Of a stretch of DNA of 40,317 nucleotides, positions 14,094 to 22,880 are shown piece after piece. The stretch comes from Flavobacterium branchiophilum NBRC 15030 = ATCC 35035 (GTDB taxonomy: Bacteria > Bacteroidota > Bacteroidia > Flavobacteriales > Flavobacteriaceae): the NCBI RefSeq assembly GCF_002217205.1, contig NZ_MUGT01000094.1:1-40317 (forward strand), given 5' to 3'. Under the pieces are notes generated by a model, which was given only the letters and a program-made list of their open reading frames with translations, had not been told where the DNA came from and did not search any database. Numbering within the stretch: the first letter of the stretch is position 1; the number at the start of each line of letters is the position of its first letter. The position numbers were made by a program, and so were the translations under genes.

Positions 14094-16172
14094 TTAATAA
14101 TCAAAATACATATTAAAAATATCGCTTCTAATTCCAAAAGTAAACCAAAGTGTTGTGTCTTTAAAAGCGGCACTATTATCTTGTAAGGGATTGAAATTTC
14201 GATACACCAAATGGCCAAACAATTTGATATTGGTAGCTGGGTTGATTAAATATCCCGCTTGCAATTGGGCTATAGCCAAGGTTGTTTTATTACCTTGACC
14301 AACTGTAACTCCTTCATTATAAGGCCTATTGGATTGATAACTCAAATAAATATTGCTACCATAATTGGTGTTTGAAGTATCAAAATCCAAACCACGTTTA
14401 CCAATTGTTAGTTGGCCATTTGCAAACCACCTGCCCTGATGGTAGCGGGCTATGGCAACTAATTCCTCAAAATTACCGCCCCACTGATGCCCCATACTTA
14501 GGTTTGTATTTCCATAATTTGTGAGTGGATCCAAATGCGAATACACATAAGGACGCACATGATTGTACTCTAACTGAAGTGTTAAATTATTGATATTAAA
14601 TGCGTTATAATATTTGGCTCCCAATTGATACCCCCATTTATTTTTCCAACTTTTTCGAGCTGCTTTGATTTCAGAAAACGAAAATTCATCTATTAAAAAC
14701 TGAGAATAAAAATGAATGTTATTGTTGTATTTATATTTTGCAGTAAACCCTAAAAGGGCATTGCCCGCTTTAGACGACGAAGCAAACTCGACCGTTCGGT
14801 AAAAAACAATTGGATTTGCAAAATTAATATCAAAACCCCTTCCGTTTGTATTCGACCAAACAACTGATTCAAAAAACCCCAAGTTTAGTCGGTTGGAAAC
14901 ATTCCAAGATAAAAAATGATTTGCCATATATTTTGTGGAATATGCTTTGTCAATCAACGTTTCGTTGCGAACATCTTTGAGCCACATATAAGTATTTGTA
15001 TATTTTATTTTCCAAAATTTAGTATTTATTTTAAAAAAAGGATACGGATTACTACCATCTCCCTCTAAAAGAGAGCGGTAACCATCGCCAATAAAATTTC
15101 GTCCGTAACCTAATTGAAAATCCATAAACTTACTAGGTACAAAATTCAAATGGGCATCGGCCGAAGGCATATCAAAACTATTTGTTCCGAATTCTTTTAC
15201 AATACCAAGACCAGGAACCACGGCTGGATTGCCCCCTGCGGGTTTCAAACTTTGACTTAATTGATTGTAATAATCGGCAAATCGGGCTTGAGATTCATAG
15301 ATGGTGGTTGTAAAATTCAGGTTGTGCCCCAACCCCCCTTGCAACTGTATGGCTCTAGTATTTTGATAGGTGTTTTGCGGTTTTTTTTCGATACTTTTAC
15401 CTAATTGAACATCAAAAACGGGATTCAAAGTAAACCAATAATCTTGACCTTGTATTTGAACCATGTTTTCGTTCCAAAATTTACGACCAACCCATGACCT
15501 TGCTTTTTTTTCGATAGCTTTAAATGCTTTATCAAAATCAAAATAGGGTGCAACTTCGTGATACGAATAGGGCTTAGAAGCAGTATGGTTGTTCAGTCCA
15601 ATTGCATTGATACTGGGTTCAAATTGAGCATAATAACTGTGCGAAAACGGGATGTTGAGATGGCTATTATACAAAGGTTTTTCAAATTTTTGTAAATATA
15701 GTTGATCTAATTCTGTAAGCTCGTTCAAAGGACGTTTGATTGCGTTGGGCGTTGAAGAAGTAGGTATGAAAGGTTCCAATGGAATTTTAATTCGAATTGT
15801 GAATTTTGAATAAGTAGGCATTCCGTTGAAAGTTGCGGGCTGAATAATGGGTAGTTTTTCAAAAACATGTTGGCATGAAGTAGCTAATGATTTTTGATCG
15901 GTGTCGGTATAAATTATGTTAAATTTTCCCATTTTATCAACCTCAAAAAGCACAATTATTTCGCCTTTGTAATTTTGAGGCAAATCGTTTGGTAATTTAA
16001 AATTTTGGAAAACAAAATTCTGAAGTTTTTGATAAAAACAGGACTCGTCTTGGCCAGATTGAATGTTGTTACAATCAGGAAAAAGAGGTGCTCTTTCGTT
16101 ATGAGCAGGATTGATTTGCGAATTAACAAATAAAGAAGTCAATAAAAAATAAAAAAATAAAGCTTTTTGCAT
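14094..16172 (-). CDS. remB: RemB-like outer-membrane protein (gliding motility)
   Basis: 692 aa when started at the ATG at 16172, chosen because a signal peptide (QKALFFYFLLTSLFVNSQ) begins there. The upstream in-frame ATG at 16211 would add 13 residues ahead of it. After the signal, residues of about 40-140 resemble a TonB C-terminal-like domain (GEIIVLFEVDKMGKFNIIY, then a PxxxxxxFNG stretch). The remainder is rich in aromatic, alternating strands typical of an outer-membrane beta-barrel similar to Wzi/capsule-assembly proteins (LGYGRNFIGDGYRSLL; FDINFANPIVFYRTVEF). I associate this layout, and the accD-fbaA neighbours, with Flavobacterium RemB. The name rests on memory of the family and should be aligned. 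It has its own unit, separated from accD by the terminator at 16301-16332. Confidence 0.7.
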   Translation of the reverse strand: MQKALFFYFLLTSLFVNSQINPAHNERAPLFPDCNNIQSGQDESCFYQKLQNFVFQNFKLPNDLPQNYKGEIIVLFEVDKMGKFNIIYTDTDQKSLATSCQHVFEKLPIIQPATFNGMPTYSKFTIRIKIPLEPFIPTSSTPNAIKRPLNELTELDQLYLQKFEKPLYNSHLNIPFSHSYYAQFEPSINAIGLNNHTASKPYSYHEVAPYFDFDKAFKAIEKKARSWVGRKFWNENMVQIQGQDYWFTLNPVFDVQLGKSIEKKPQNTYQNTRAIQLQGGLGHNLNFTTTIYESQARFADYYNQLSQSLKPAGGNPAVVPGLGIVKEFGTNSFDMPSADAHLNFVPSKFMDFQLGYGRNFIGDGYRSLLEGDGSNPYPFFKINTKFWKIKYTNTYMWLKDVRNETLIDKAYSTKYMANHFLSWNVSNRLNLGFFESVVWSNTNGRGFDINFANPIVFYRTVEFASSSKAGNALLGFTAKYKYNNNIHFYSQFLIDEFSFSEIKAARKSWKNKWGYQLGAKYYNAFNINNLTLQLEYNHVRPYVYSHLDPLTNYGNTNLSMGHQWGGNFEELVAIARYHQGRWFANGQLTIGKRGLDFDTSNTNYGSNIYLSYQSNRPYNEGVTVGQGNKTTLAIAQLQAGYLINPATNIKLFGHLVYRNFNPLQDNSAAFKDTTLWFTFGIRSDIFNMYFDY

Positions 16173-16300
16173 TATTATAAATTGAAATTGGAAAACAAAA
16201 TGGAGCTTCAAAAGTAGTTAATTTATTTGAAATTGAGGGGGTAACTTTAGGTGTAATTTTAGTTGACTTAAAAATTAAAATTTTATTGTAAATAACAAAA

Positions 16301-16332
16301 AAAATCCCAAAACAATTCGATTTTGGGATTTT
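16301..16332. terminator. Terminator of the fbaA-accD operon
   Basis: A 12-bp perfect stem (AAAATCCCAAAA at 16301-16312, TTTTGGGATTTT at 16321-16332) has an 8-base loop and A/T tracts either side. It is located 14 bp after the accD stop and upstream of the RemB-like gene. Confidence 0.85.
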
Positions 16333-16345
16333 AAATTTGAAAAAT

Positions 16346-17200
16346 TTATCTGATATTGTTATTTTGAATCAAATCGATATACAAATTGATTTTGTCTTTC
16401 AATTCTTTTCGAGGGGTTATAAAATCCAAGAAACCGTGTTCGAGTACAAACTCGGCCGTTTGAAACCCTTCTGGCAAATCTTTTCCTGTGGTGTCTCTTA
16501 CCACTCTTGGTCCAGCAAAACCAATCAAGGCACCAGGTTCCGAGATGTTGATGTCGCCCAGCATGGCATAAGATGCCGTGGTTCCACCCGTTGTTGGGTC
16601 GGTACATAAAGAAATATAAGGTATTTTAGCATCGGCAAGTTGTGCTAATTTGGCCGAAGTTTTGGCCAATTGCATCAACGAGTATGCGGCCTCCATCATT
16701 CTGGCACCTCCCGATTTTGAAATCATCAAAAAAGGAATGTTATTTTTGATTGAAAAATCAATACCTCTCGATATTTTTTCGCCCACCACTGCACCAACGG
16801 AACCACCTATAAAAGCAAAATCCATGCAACAAATTACCAAATCTTTACCTTTTGATTTTCCAACAGCCGTACGAACAGCGTCTTTTAGGTTGGTTTTACT
16901 CATTACTTCTTTTAATCGGTCTGCATATTTTTTGGTATCTTCAAAATGCAAAGGGTCTTTAGAAGTGATGTTTTTGTCCAATTCGACAAAAGTATTATTG
17001 TCAAACAATATTTCAAAATACTCGGCACTTCCTATTCGTACATGAAAATCGTCCTCTGGACTTACCCACAAATTGCGAGCCAACTCATCGGCATCAATAA
17101 TTTTTCCGGTAGGAGATTTATACCAAAGTCCTTTTGGAACGTCCTTTTTTTCTTCGGTAGGTGTTGTAATACCTTTTTCTTTTCTTTTAAACCAACTCAT
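16346..17200 (-). CDS. accD: Acetyl-CoA carboxylase carboxyltransferase subunit beta, zinc-ribbon cysteines lost
   Basis: 284 aa. With AccA it transfers the carboxyl group from carboxybiotin to acetyl-CoA to make malonyl-CoA, the first step of fatty-acid synthesis. The crotonase-like core is intact: [17 protein letters not shown] near 133-149, [19 protein letters not shown] near 173-191 and [12 protein letters not shown] near 197-208. In E. coli an N-terminal four-cysteine zinc ribbon (WTKCDSCG, EVCPKCDHH) precedes the core. The same region aligns here as WYKSPTGK and WVSPEDDFH, so the four positions are Ser29, Gly32, Ser47 and Asp50 and zinc cannot be bound that way. The gene follows fbaA by 67 bp and probably shares its transcript. 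Confidence 0.93.
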   Translation of the reverse strand: MSWFKRKEKGITTPTEEKKDVPKGLWYKSPTGKIIDADELARNLWVSPEDDFHVRIGSAEYFEILFDNNTFVELDKNITSKDPLHFEDTKKYADRLKEVMSKTNLKDAVRTAVGKSKGKDLVICCMDFAFIGGSVGAVVGEKISRGIDFSIKNNIPFLMISKSGGARMMEAAYSLMQLAKTSAKLAQLADAKIPYISLCTDPTTGGTTASYAMLGDINISEPGALIGFAGPRVVRDTTGKDLPEGFQTAEFVLEHGFLDFITPRKELKDKINLYIDLIQNNNIR

Positions 17201-17267
17201 ATTTTTCAGATTTCAATGCAACAATTGATTTTAAAAAATATTAAAACCCATTGTTGATTTATTTATT

Positions 17268-18335
17268 TTACAATGTATTTACATTATTCAAATCAGCAAA
17301 AGCCTGCTCCAATCGAGCATTGAAAGTTACTTCGCTTTCACGTACCCATTTTCTTGGGTCATAATATTTTTTGTTTGGAGCATCAGCACCTTCAGGGTTT
17401 CCAATTTGTGTTTTCAAATAATCAATATTTTTGATCATATAGTCTCTAATCCCTTCTGTATAAGCAAATTGCAAATCGGTATCGATATTCATTTTGACTA
17501 CACCATACCCAATGGCCTCTCTTATTTCTTCTAAAGTAGAACCAGAACCACCATGAAATACAAAATCTACAGGATTTGACCCCGTTTGGCATTTGTTTTG
17601 CACATATTCTTGAGAATTTTTAAGAATTTTTGGTGTTAATTTAACATTTCCAGGTTTGTAAACTCCGTGTACGTTGCCAAATGAAGCTGCAATTGTAAAT
17701 CGTGGACTTACTTTTGAAAGTTCTTCATAAGCATAAAATACTTCTTCTGGTTGTGTATAAAGTTTTGAGCTGTCCACATCAGAATTGTCCACACCATCTT
17801 CTTCTCCACCTGTAATACCTAATTCAATTTCTAAAGTCATGCCCATTTTGCTCATTCTTTCCAAATAATTTTTGCAAATTTCGATATTTTCTTCGATAGG
17901 CTCTTCAGACAAATCAATCATGTGCGACGAAAAAAGAGGTTTACCCGTTTGAGCAAAATGAGCTTCGGAAGCGTCTAATAATCCGTCAATCCAAGGTAAT
18001 AATTTTTTTGCACAATGATCAGTATGCAAAATTACGGTTGCACCATAAGCTTCTGCTAGGGCATGAATGTGTTTTGCACCTGCAATTCCGCCAGCAATTG
18101 CTGCTTTTTCGTTTGCGTTGGACAATCCTTTTCCTGCATTAAATTGAGCACCTCCGTTAGAAAATTGAATAATTACGGGAGCATTTAATTTTGCTGCCGT
18201 TTCTAAAACACCGTTTATGGTGCTAGACCCTGTTACGTTTACTGCGGGTAATGCAAATCCTTTTTCTTTTGCATAAGCAAAAATTGCTTGAACTTCGTCG
18301 CCAGTTGCAACTCCAGGTTTAATGTTGTGTGCCAT
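17268..18335 (-). CDS. fbaA: Class II fructose-bisphosphate aldolase
   Basis: 355 aa, matching class IIA (FbaA-type) length. It cleaves fructose-1,6-bisphosphate to dihydroxyacetone phosphate and glyceraldehyde-3-phosphate in glycolysis, and runs in reverse in gluconeogenesis. HTDHCAKK (104-111) contains the catalytic Asp106 and zinc ligand His107. ELGITGGEEDGVDN near 175-188, NVHGVYKPG near 223-231 and FVFHGGSGS near 260-268 supply the remaining zinc and phosphate contacts, and NIDTDLQFAYT near 284-294 closes the active site. Co-orientation with accD links central carbon flow and lipid synthesis only by position. A TATTTTTG -7-like box lies 30-37 bases upstream. Confidence 0.96.
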   Translation of the reverse strand: MAHNIKPGVATGDEVQAIFAYAKEKGFALPAVNVTGSSTINGVLETAAKLNAPVIIQFSNGGAQFNAGKGLSNANEKAAIAGGIAGAKHIHALAEAYGATVILHTDHCAKKLLPWIDGLLDASEAHFAQTGKPLFSSHMIDLSEEPIEENIEICKNYLERMSKMGMTLEIELGITGGEEDGVDNSDVDSSKLYTQPEEVFYAYEELSKVSPRFTIAASFGNVHGVYKPGNVKLTPKILKNSQEYVQNKCQTGSNPVDFVFHGGSGSTLEEIREAIGYGVVKMNIDTDLQFAYTEGIRDYMIKNIDYLKTQIGNPEGADAPNKKYYDPRKWVRESEVTFNARLEQAFADLNNVNTL

Positions 18336-18364
18336 TTTTATCTAGTTTAGTTTTAATTGAGCTA

Positions 18365-18372
18365 CAAAAATA
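18365..18372 (-). promoter_or_regulatory. Candidate -7 box for the fbaA operon
   Basis: The minus strand reads TATTTTTG, matching TAnnTTTG, 30-37 bases upstream of the fbaA start. It sits in the 49-bp gap after the tamL stop, so fbaA-accD may be an independent unit or receive read-through from tamL. Confidence 0.35.
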
Positions 18373-18384
18373 ATAAATTAATTT

Positions 18385-20934
18385 TTAGAATGGATAATTT
18401 ATACCAATATTTAGAATCGTCTTTGATAAATTATAGCCTGTGAACCATCTTTTGTCAGATTCGTTTGCTGGATTATACGTTTTATACCCAAAATCGAGCC
18501 TAACAACAAAGTAAGTCAAATCGTATCTGATACCAAATCCAGAGCCAACGGCTAAGTCTTTTAATGATTTGAATCCATAAAAATAAGTATCGTCTTTATA
18601 ATCCGTGTTGTACAAATTCCAAATATTGCCCACATCTACAAACAATGCTCCATTCCATTTGTCATAAATATTAAATCGAAGTTCCGAGTTCAAGCTCATT
18701 TTCATATTGGCAACATTAAAATCATAAAAGGAATTGGCTTTTCCAGCGCCTAATGAATAAGGAAGCCACCCCCTATTATCGTTAGACCCCCCTCCAAAAT
18801 AGCTTCTTGAAAACGGAATGGATTTTGAATTGCCATAAGGCATTCCTAAACCAAAAAAAGTACGAATGGCCAATACTTTTTGCCCTCGTAAATCCCAGTT
18901 TTTTATATACTCTAATTCCCCTTTTAAATATTGGGTATAGGCCACACCAAAAATGGTTCTACTGCCATTTTCGTCTATTGGTTGCAAGTTTTTATTGGAC
19001 AATAATGACAATAAATTACCCGCCGACTCTATTTTTGTTCTAATTGTATAATAATTATTATCGGCATTGTCTAGTCTGGACGATTTTAAATAAGAAAAAC
19101 TAGAAGATAATATCAAATCATTTTGAATAATTCTTTCCCTTCTTTCAAAAATACTCAACAATATCTTATAATCTGTTTCATTTTGAACAATATAATCTAT
19201 TAAATTGGTTTCTAAATAGGCTTTTGGCAATCCATTTTCTAAAATAAGATTGCCCGAACTATCAAAATAAGATGGATCTGTTTGGTATTTTCTAGCCAAA
19301 TCGTTCATTACTCCATACGAAGATCGGTAAACATTGAAGTAATTATTGGTATTCAAATTATTGATATACTGAATGTTAAACAATTCAAATCGGGCTGATA
19401 CATTTTTTTTGGGTGTCCAATTATAGGCATAACTGCCACTAAAACTTTCTTTATCGAGTCCAATATTATTTTGCTTGGTAAAACCAACGCTCAAAACAGT
19501 AGAAGGCAACATACTTTTAGGTATTATCTTGTCTGTTTTGAAAGGAAATAAGATTCTTGGAAATTTAAGTTTAAAATCGATACCATATTCCGACACATTA
19601 AAAAAACGTTCATTGGGATTGGCTAAATTTTTGGAAGAGCCAATATTGCCACGCAAAGCAATTTGTAACAACTCCGAGCCTTTAAATAAATTTCGAACTA
19701 CCAATGATTGTGTGGCAGTGATTCCAAAATCTTGAATATTTGAATGTGTAAAATTTTCGGTGGTTTTAAACCCGTATTTGTCCTTTTGTGTTAAGAAAAT
19801 ATTGGCCGTTAATGAATTTGGAATAGTATCGTTTTGACTTTCAACATATTGAATACTAGGACTTTTGAACGACCCTAAACTGTTTAAATATCGGGTAGTA
19901 AGTGTGGTATTGTCGTCTGAAAAGAGTTTGTTTCTGGACAAAAAGATGGCACTTGTAATGGACTTTCTAGTAAATTTTAGTTTGCCATGACTAAAAATAG
20001 TATAGCGTTTATACACCAAACTGTCCAATAAAGAATCTGATTTTTTTGCAGAGGCAGCATCTGTAAATACGTTTATTTTATTTATTTTAAACAACTTAAA
20101 AGGTACCGTTTTTGAGGAATCGTTTACACGAATACTTCTGTCATTTATAATCAAGTTTACATTTACTTTTTTGTTATTATCCACAGTATCAATAACATAC
20201 ACAATATAATTTTGTTGAAAATGAAATGCTCCGTTGTTTCTAAACAAATTGGTAATGCGACTGCGTTCGGCATCTAAATCGGCTAAATTGTATTGCTGTT
20301 TTTTCAAAAAAGAATTGGCCATATTACTTCGATACAACGAATCTAAAACAGGTGTTTTGATTGTTGTTTTGATCGTATCAATAACGTAAGGAGTACCTTT
20401 GTTTATTATATAACTGATTTTGGCTTTATTACCTTCGAGAGTATCCAATTTGAAAGTAGATTTTACTCTAAAATACCCTTGACTGTCATAATAAGCATTG
20501 ATTCTTTTTAAGGTTCTATTGGTTCGCAATACATCCAACACAACAGGTGCCTCGCCATTTTTTTTTAAAAAACGATGAATACCCAAATTCCAAAACGAAT
20601 TGCCCAAACCTTCTTGGCCTTTTTTTGCCAAACGAGCCTGAATTCTGGCCCATTTTTTAGGTTTCTTTTTCAATTTTTCCAAATAAATGGAGTCAGGATT
20701 TTGTCTTGCCAAATTGTATATTTGCAATCGCAAAGGAAATCCTAATATGGCCGAATTGGGTTTTTGATAAGCTAAATTTTCAAGTGCCTCACTTTTATCT
20801 GGCTGCCCATCAACTATAAATTCGTTTTTAATTAACCATAATTTTCCTTCAGGAACTCTTTTTGTTGCATTACAACTCCATAAAAAGAGGCCTATTAAAA
20901 TAAAAAATGATATTTTTGTAGCGGTATTTCTCAA
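18385..20934 (-). CDS. tamL: TamL-type lipoprotein, BamA/TamA (Omp85) superfamily
   Basis: 849 aa. The N-terminus is a lipoprotein signal with lipobox LWSC (Cys21), unlike proteobacterial TamA, and fits the Bacteroidetes lipoprotein form TamL. POTRA-like segments follow: an R-I-N-A-Y-Y-D-S-Q-G-Y-F pattern near 145-156 is typical, and residues of about 250-350 give a further POTRA unit. The C-terminal half is the 16-strand Omp85 barrel, with the conserved region near GRSYFGGGSNDNRGWLPYSLG (actual text begins FSRSYFGG) around 712-732 corresponding to the lid-lock VRGF-type motif, and a final strand ending in a Phe. It inserts or exports outer-membrane proteins together with TamB. tamB is not next to it. 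It is divergent from the rRNA methyltransferase, with only 35 bp between starts. Confidence 0.88.
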   Translation of the reverse strand: MRNTATKISFFILIGLFLWSCNATKRVPEGKLWLIKNEFIVDGQPDKSEALENLAYQKPNSAILGFPLRLQIYNLARQNPDSIYLEKLKKKPKKWARIQARLAKKGQEGLGNSFWNLGIHRFLKKNGEAPVVLDVLRTNRTLKRINAYYDSQGYFRVKSTFKLDTLEGNKAKISYIINKGTPYVIDTIKTTIKTPVLDSLYRSNMANSFLKKQQYNLADLDAERSRITNLFRNNGAFHFQQNYIVYVIDTVDNNKKVNVNLIINDRSIRVNDSSKTVPFKLFKINKINVFTDAASAKKSDSLLDSLVYKRYTIFSHGKLKFTRKSITSAIFLSRNKLFSDDNTTLTTRYLNSLGSFKSPSIQYVESQNDTIPNSLTANIFLTQKDKYGFKTTENFTHSNIQDFGITATQSLVVRNLFKGSELLQIALRGNIGSSKNLANPNERFFNVSEYGIDFKLKFPRILFPFKTDKIIPKSMLPSTVLSVGFTKQNNIGLDKESFSGSYAYNWTPKKNVSARFELFNIQYINNLNTNNYFNVYRSSYGVMNDLARKYQTDPSYFDSSGNLILENGLPKAYLETNLIDYIVQNETDYKILLSIFERRERIIQNDLILSSSFSYLKSSRLDNADNNYYTIRTKIESAGNLLSLLSNKNLQPIDENGSRTIFGVAYTQYLKGELEYIKNWDLRGQKVLAIRTFFGLGMPYGNSKSIPFSRSYFGGGSNDNRGWLPYSLGAGKANSFYDFNVANMKMSLNSELRFNIYDKWNGALFVDVGNIWNLYNTDYKDDTYFYGFKSLKDLAVGSGFGIRYDLTYFVVRLDFGYKTYNPANESDKRWFTGYNLSKTILNIGINYPF
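20911..20918 (+). promoter_or_regulatory. Candidate -7 box for the SpoU-type methyltransferase gene
   Basis: TATTTTTG on the plus strand matches TAnnTTTG and lies inside the first codons of the divergent tamL gene, 52-59 bases upstream of the methyltransferase ATG. With only 35 bp between the two starts, the promoter has to be placed inside tamL or very close to it. Confidence 0.35.
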
Positions 20935-20951
20935 AATTTTTAAAATTTAAA

Positions 20952-20959
20952 CAAAAGTA
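20952..20959 (-). promoter_or_regulatory. Candidate -7 box for tamL
   Basis: The minus strand reads TACTTTTG, an exact TAnnTTTG match, 18-25 bases upstream of the tamL ATG. It predicts a very short untranslated leader of about a dozen bases. Confidence 0.4.
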
Positions 20960-20969
20960 CATCTTTTAT

Positions 20970-21704
20970 ATGATTAGCAAAAACCAAATGAAACTAATTG
21001 TTAGTTTGCATCAAAAAAAATTCAGGCAACTTCATCAAATGTTTATTGTTGAAGGCGAAAAGTCCATCATCGAATTTTTAAATTCCCATTTCAATGCGGT
21101 GCATCTTTTTGTTACCGAACCCCTGTTTGAAACACAATCAATCATTAAACCCACAATGATTTCTGATGCTGATTTAAAAAAAATAAGTACTTTAGCAACT
21201 CCAAATAATTGCTTGGCAGTTTTTCAAATACCTAATAATCAAACTATTAACACAAATGGTTTGCTTGTAGCTTTAGACGATATTAGAGATCCTGGAAATC
21301 TTGGCACCATTATTAGATTGTGTGATTGGTTTGGAATTGAAACACTTATTTGTTCTACAAATACAGTTGAAGTATATAATCCAAAAGTGGTACAAGCAAC
21401 GATGGGTTCTTTAACAAGAGTTAGCGTTCAATATACTGATTTAGAAGTATTTATACAACAATATAAAGCGCCTGTTTTTGGCACTTTTATGGAGGGAGCC
21501 TCTATATATCAAATGGATTTACCACATTCGGGGTTGATAATTATGGGCAACGAAGCCAATGGAATTTCAACATCGATAGCAAAATGGGTTACTCAAAAAA
21601 TGAGTATTCCAAGATTTGGACAACTTCAAAAAACAGAAAGCTTGAATGTGGCTACAGCTTCTGCAATTGTTTTGAGCGAGTTCAAACGCAAAACTATACA
21701 TTGA
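20970..21704 (+). CDS. SpoU/TrmH-family RNA 2'-O-methyltransferase
   Basis: 244 aa. It transfers a methyl group from S-adenosylmethionine to a ribose 2'-OH in rRNA or tRNA. An N-terminal substrate-binding part (about 1-95, with FIVEGEKSIIEFL at 26-38) precedes the knotted SPOUT domain. The three SpoU motifs are present: DPGNLGTIIRLCDWFG (motif 1, about 108-123), LIIMGNEANGIS (motif 2, about 189-200) and ESLNVATASAIVLSEF (motif 3, about 222-237). Length and the substrate-binding N-terminus resemble RlmB-like and TsnR-like enzymes; the exact target nucleotide cannot be read from sequence. It is one of only two plus-strand genes in the window and is divergent from tamL. Confidence 0.9.
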   Translation: MISKNQMKLIVSLHQKKFRQLHQMFIVEGEKSIIEFLNSHFNAVHLFVTEPLFETQSIIKPTMISDADLKKISTLATPNNCLAVFQIPNNQTINTNGLLVALDDIRDPGNLGTIIRLCDWFGIETLICSTNTVEVYNPKVVQATMGSLTRVSVQYTDLEVFIQQYKAPVFGTFMEGASIYQMDLPHSGLIIMGNEANGISTSIAKWVTQKMSIPRFGQLQKTESLNVATASAIVLSEFKRKTIH

Positions 21705-21770
21705 TATATTATATTATACGTTTTTTTAATTTAATATACTTACATATTTCAATACACTATAAAAATAATC

Positions 21771-21818
21771 AAAAAACCATATCCTTGTCTAAAATTTTAA
21801 ATATTGACAAGAATATGG
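21771..21818 (-). terminator. Terminator of the sugar operon
   Basis: A 13-bp stem with one mismatch pairs CCATATCCTTGTC (21777-21789) with GACAAGAATATGG (21806-21818). The A-run at 21771-21776 gives a U-tract in the minus-strand transcript, so it ends the symporter-glycosidase-fructokinase operon. It may also slow transcription from the convergent methyltransferase gene. Confidence 0.7.
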
Positions 21819-21884
21819 AATTGTACTATAGGGCTTAACCCATTATTATCAAGACAAATTATTTAGTTATTTATTATAAATATG

Positions 21885-22808
21885 CTACAATAATTCTTTA
21901 ATTAAATCAATATTATCTGGTAATCTTCCAACATTTTGCAATTTTATACTTGCTAATTTTTGAGCAATCGTAATAGATTCCAATAATGGTTTTTGTTGCA
22001 AATGTGCATACAAAAATCCTGTCCAAAAAGCATCGCCTGCTCCAGTAGTATCTTTTATATTTTCTAAAAGTTTTGCCTCTTGAAAAAACATTCCGTGCTT
22101 TTTGTCAGACAATTTTACGCCATCTTTACCTTTGGTTAAACAAACTGTATCGGCACCTAATTGATGGAAAAAATCAAAAATATAATCTTCCGTTTTGGTT
22201 TCGCCAAACAGTCTAAAACAATCATCATCACTCACTTTTACCAAAGGGTTTGTAGATAAATAATCCTTCAAAACTTGATGAGCTTCGTATCTATTAGGCC
22301 AAATTTTTTCAGAATAATTAATATCGATGCTCAATTGTAGCCCCATCGATTTGGCTTTGTGTGCCCTGTTCAAAATAGTTGTTCGAGCTGGATCTTTGCT
22401 TAAAGCAAAGCAAGTGGTATGGTATAATTTGGCTTGGGCCAATAATTCATCGGGAATTTGATCTTCTAAAATTTCTCTATCGGCTTCTCTGTATGCAATA
22501 AATTCTGGCGTATCTTTTGATCTGGACACAAAAATAACTGAGGTTGGCATGGTTTGCGATTTTCGGATATGGGCAATATTTACACCATTGGCTTGCAATT
22601 TTTCGCCAATATATACACCCAATCCATCACTACCACAAGTGGCCACTAGTGCTACGTTGAGTCCTAATCGAGAGCCATTTACGGCTACATTTGTAGGAGA
22701 ACCACCCAAAAAACGGTGGTAATCTTTTGTGTTGGAAATACTGTTAATTTCATGACCAATAAAATCGATCAATACTTCGCCAACACAAATAATATCAATT
22801 GTTTTCAT
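21885..22808 (-). CDS. PfkB-family sugar kinase, probably fructokinase
   Basis: 307 aa, a ribokinase/PfkB-fold carbohydrate kinase. The N-terminal sugar-binding signature GGSPTNVAVNGSRLG is at 35-49, and the C-terminal PfkB signature DTTGAGDAFWTGF is at 253-265 with catalytic base Asp259. It is the last gene of the operon with the (alpha/alpha)6 glycosidase (72 bp upstream) and the SUT-like symporter. In that context phosphorylation of fructose released from sucrose or a fructose-containing sugar is the best guess. 2-keto-3-deoxygluconate or another ketose would be the alternative, since the fold does not by itself fix the substrate. The protein has no signal peptide and acts in the cytoplasm. 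Confidence 0.87.
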   Translation of the reverse strand: MKTIDIICVGEVLIDFIGHEINSISNTKDYHRFLGGSPTNVAVNGSRLGLNVALVATCGSDGLGVYIGEKLQANGVNIAHIRKSQTMPTSVIFVSRSKDTPEFIAYREADREILEDQIPDELLAQAKLYHTTCFALSKDPARTTILNRAHKAKSMGLQLSIDINYSEKIWPNRYEAHQVLKDYLSTNPLVKVSDDDCFRLFGETKTEDYIFDFFHQLGADTVCLTKGKDGVKLSDKKHGMFFQEAKLLENIKDTTGAGDAFWTGFLYAHLQQKPLLESITIAQKLASIKLQNVGRLPDNIDLIKELL

Positions 22809-22880
22809 GTTTGTTTTATTTTGTTTGTAACCTAAATCATGATTTCAATCCTTTTGAAACAACAATAAAGGCAGATTCGA

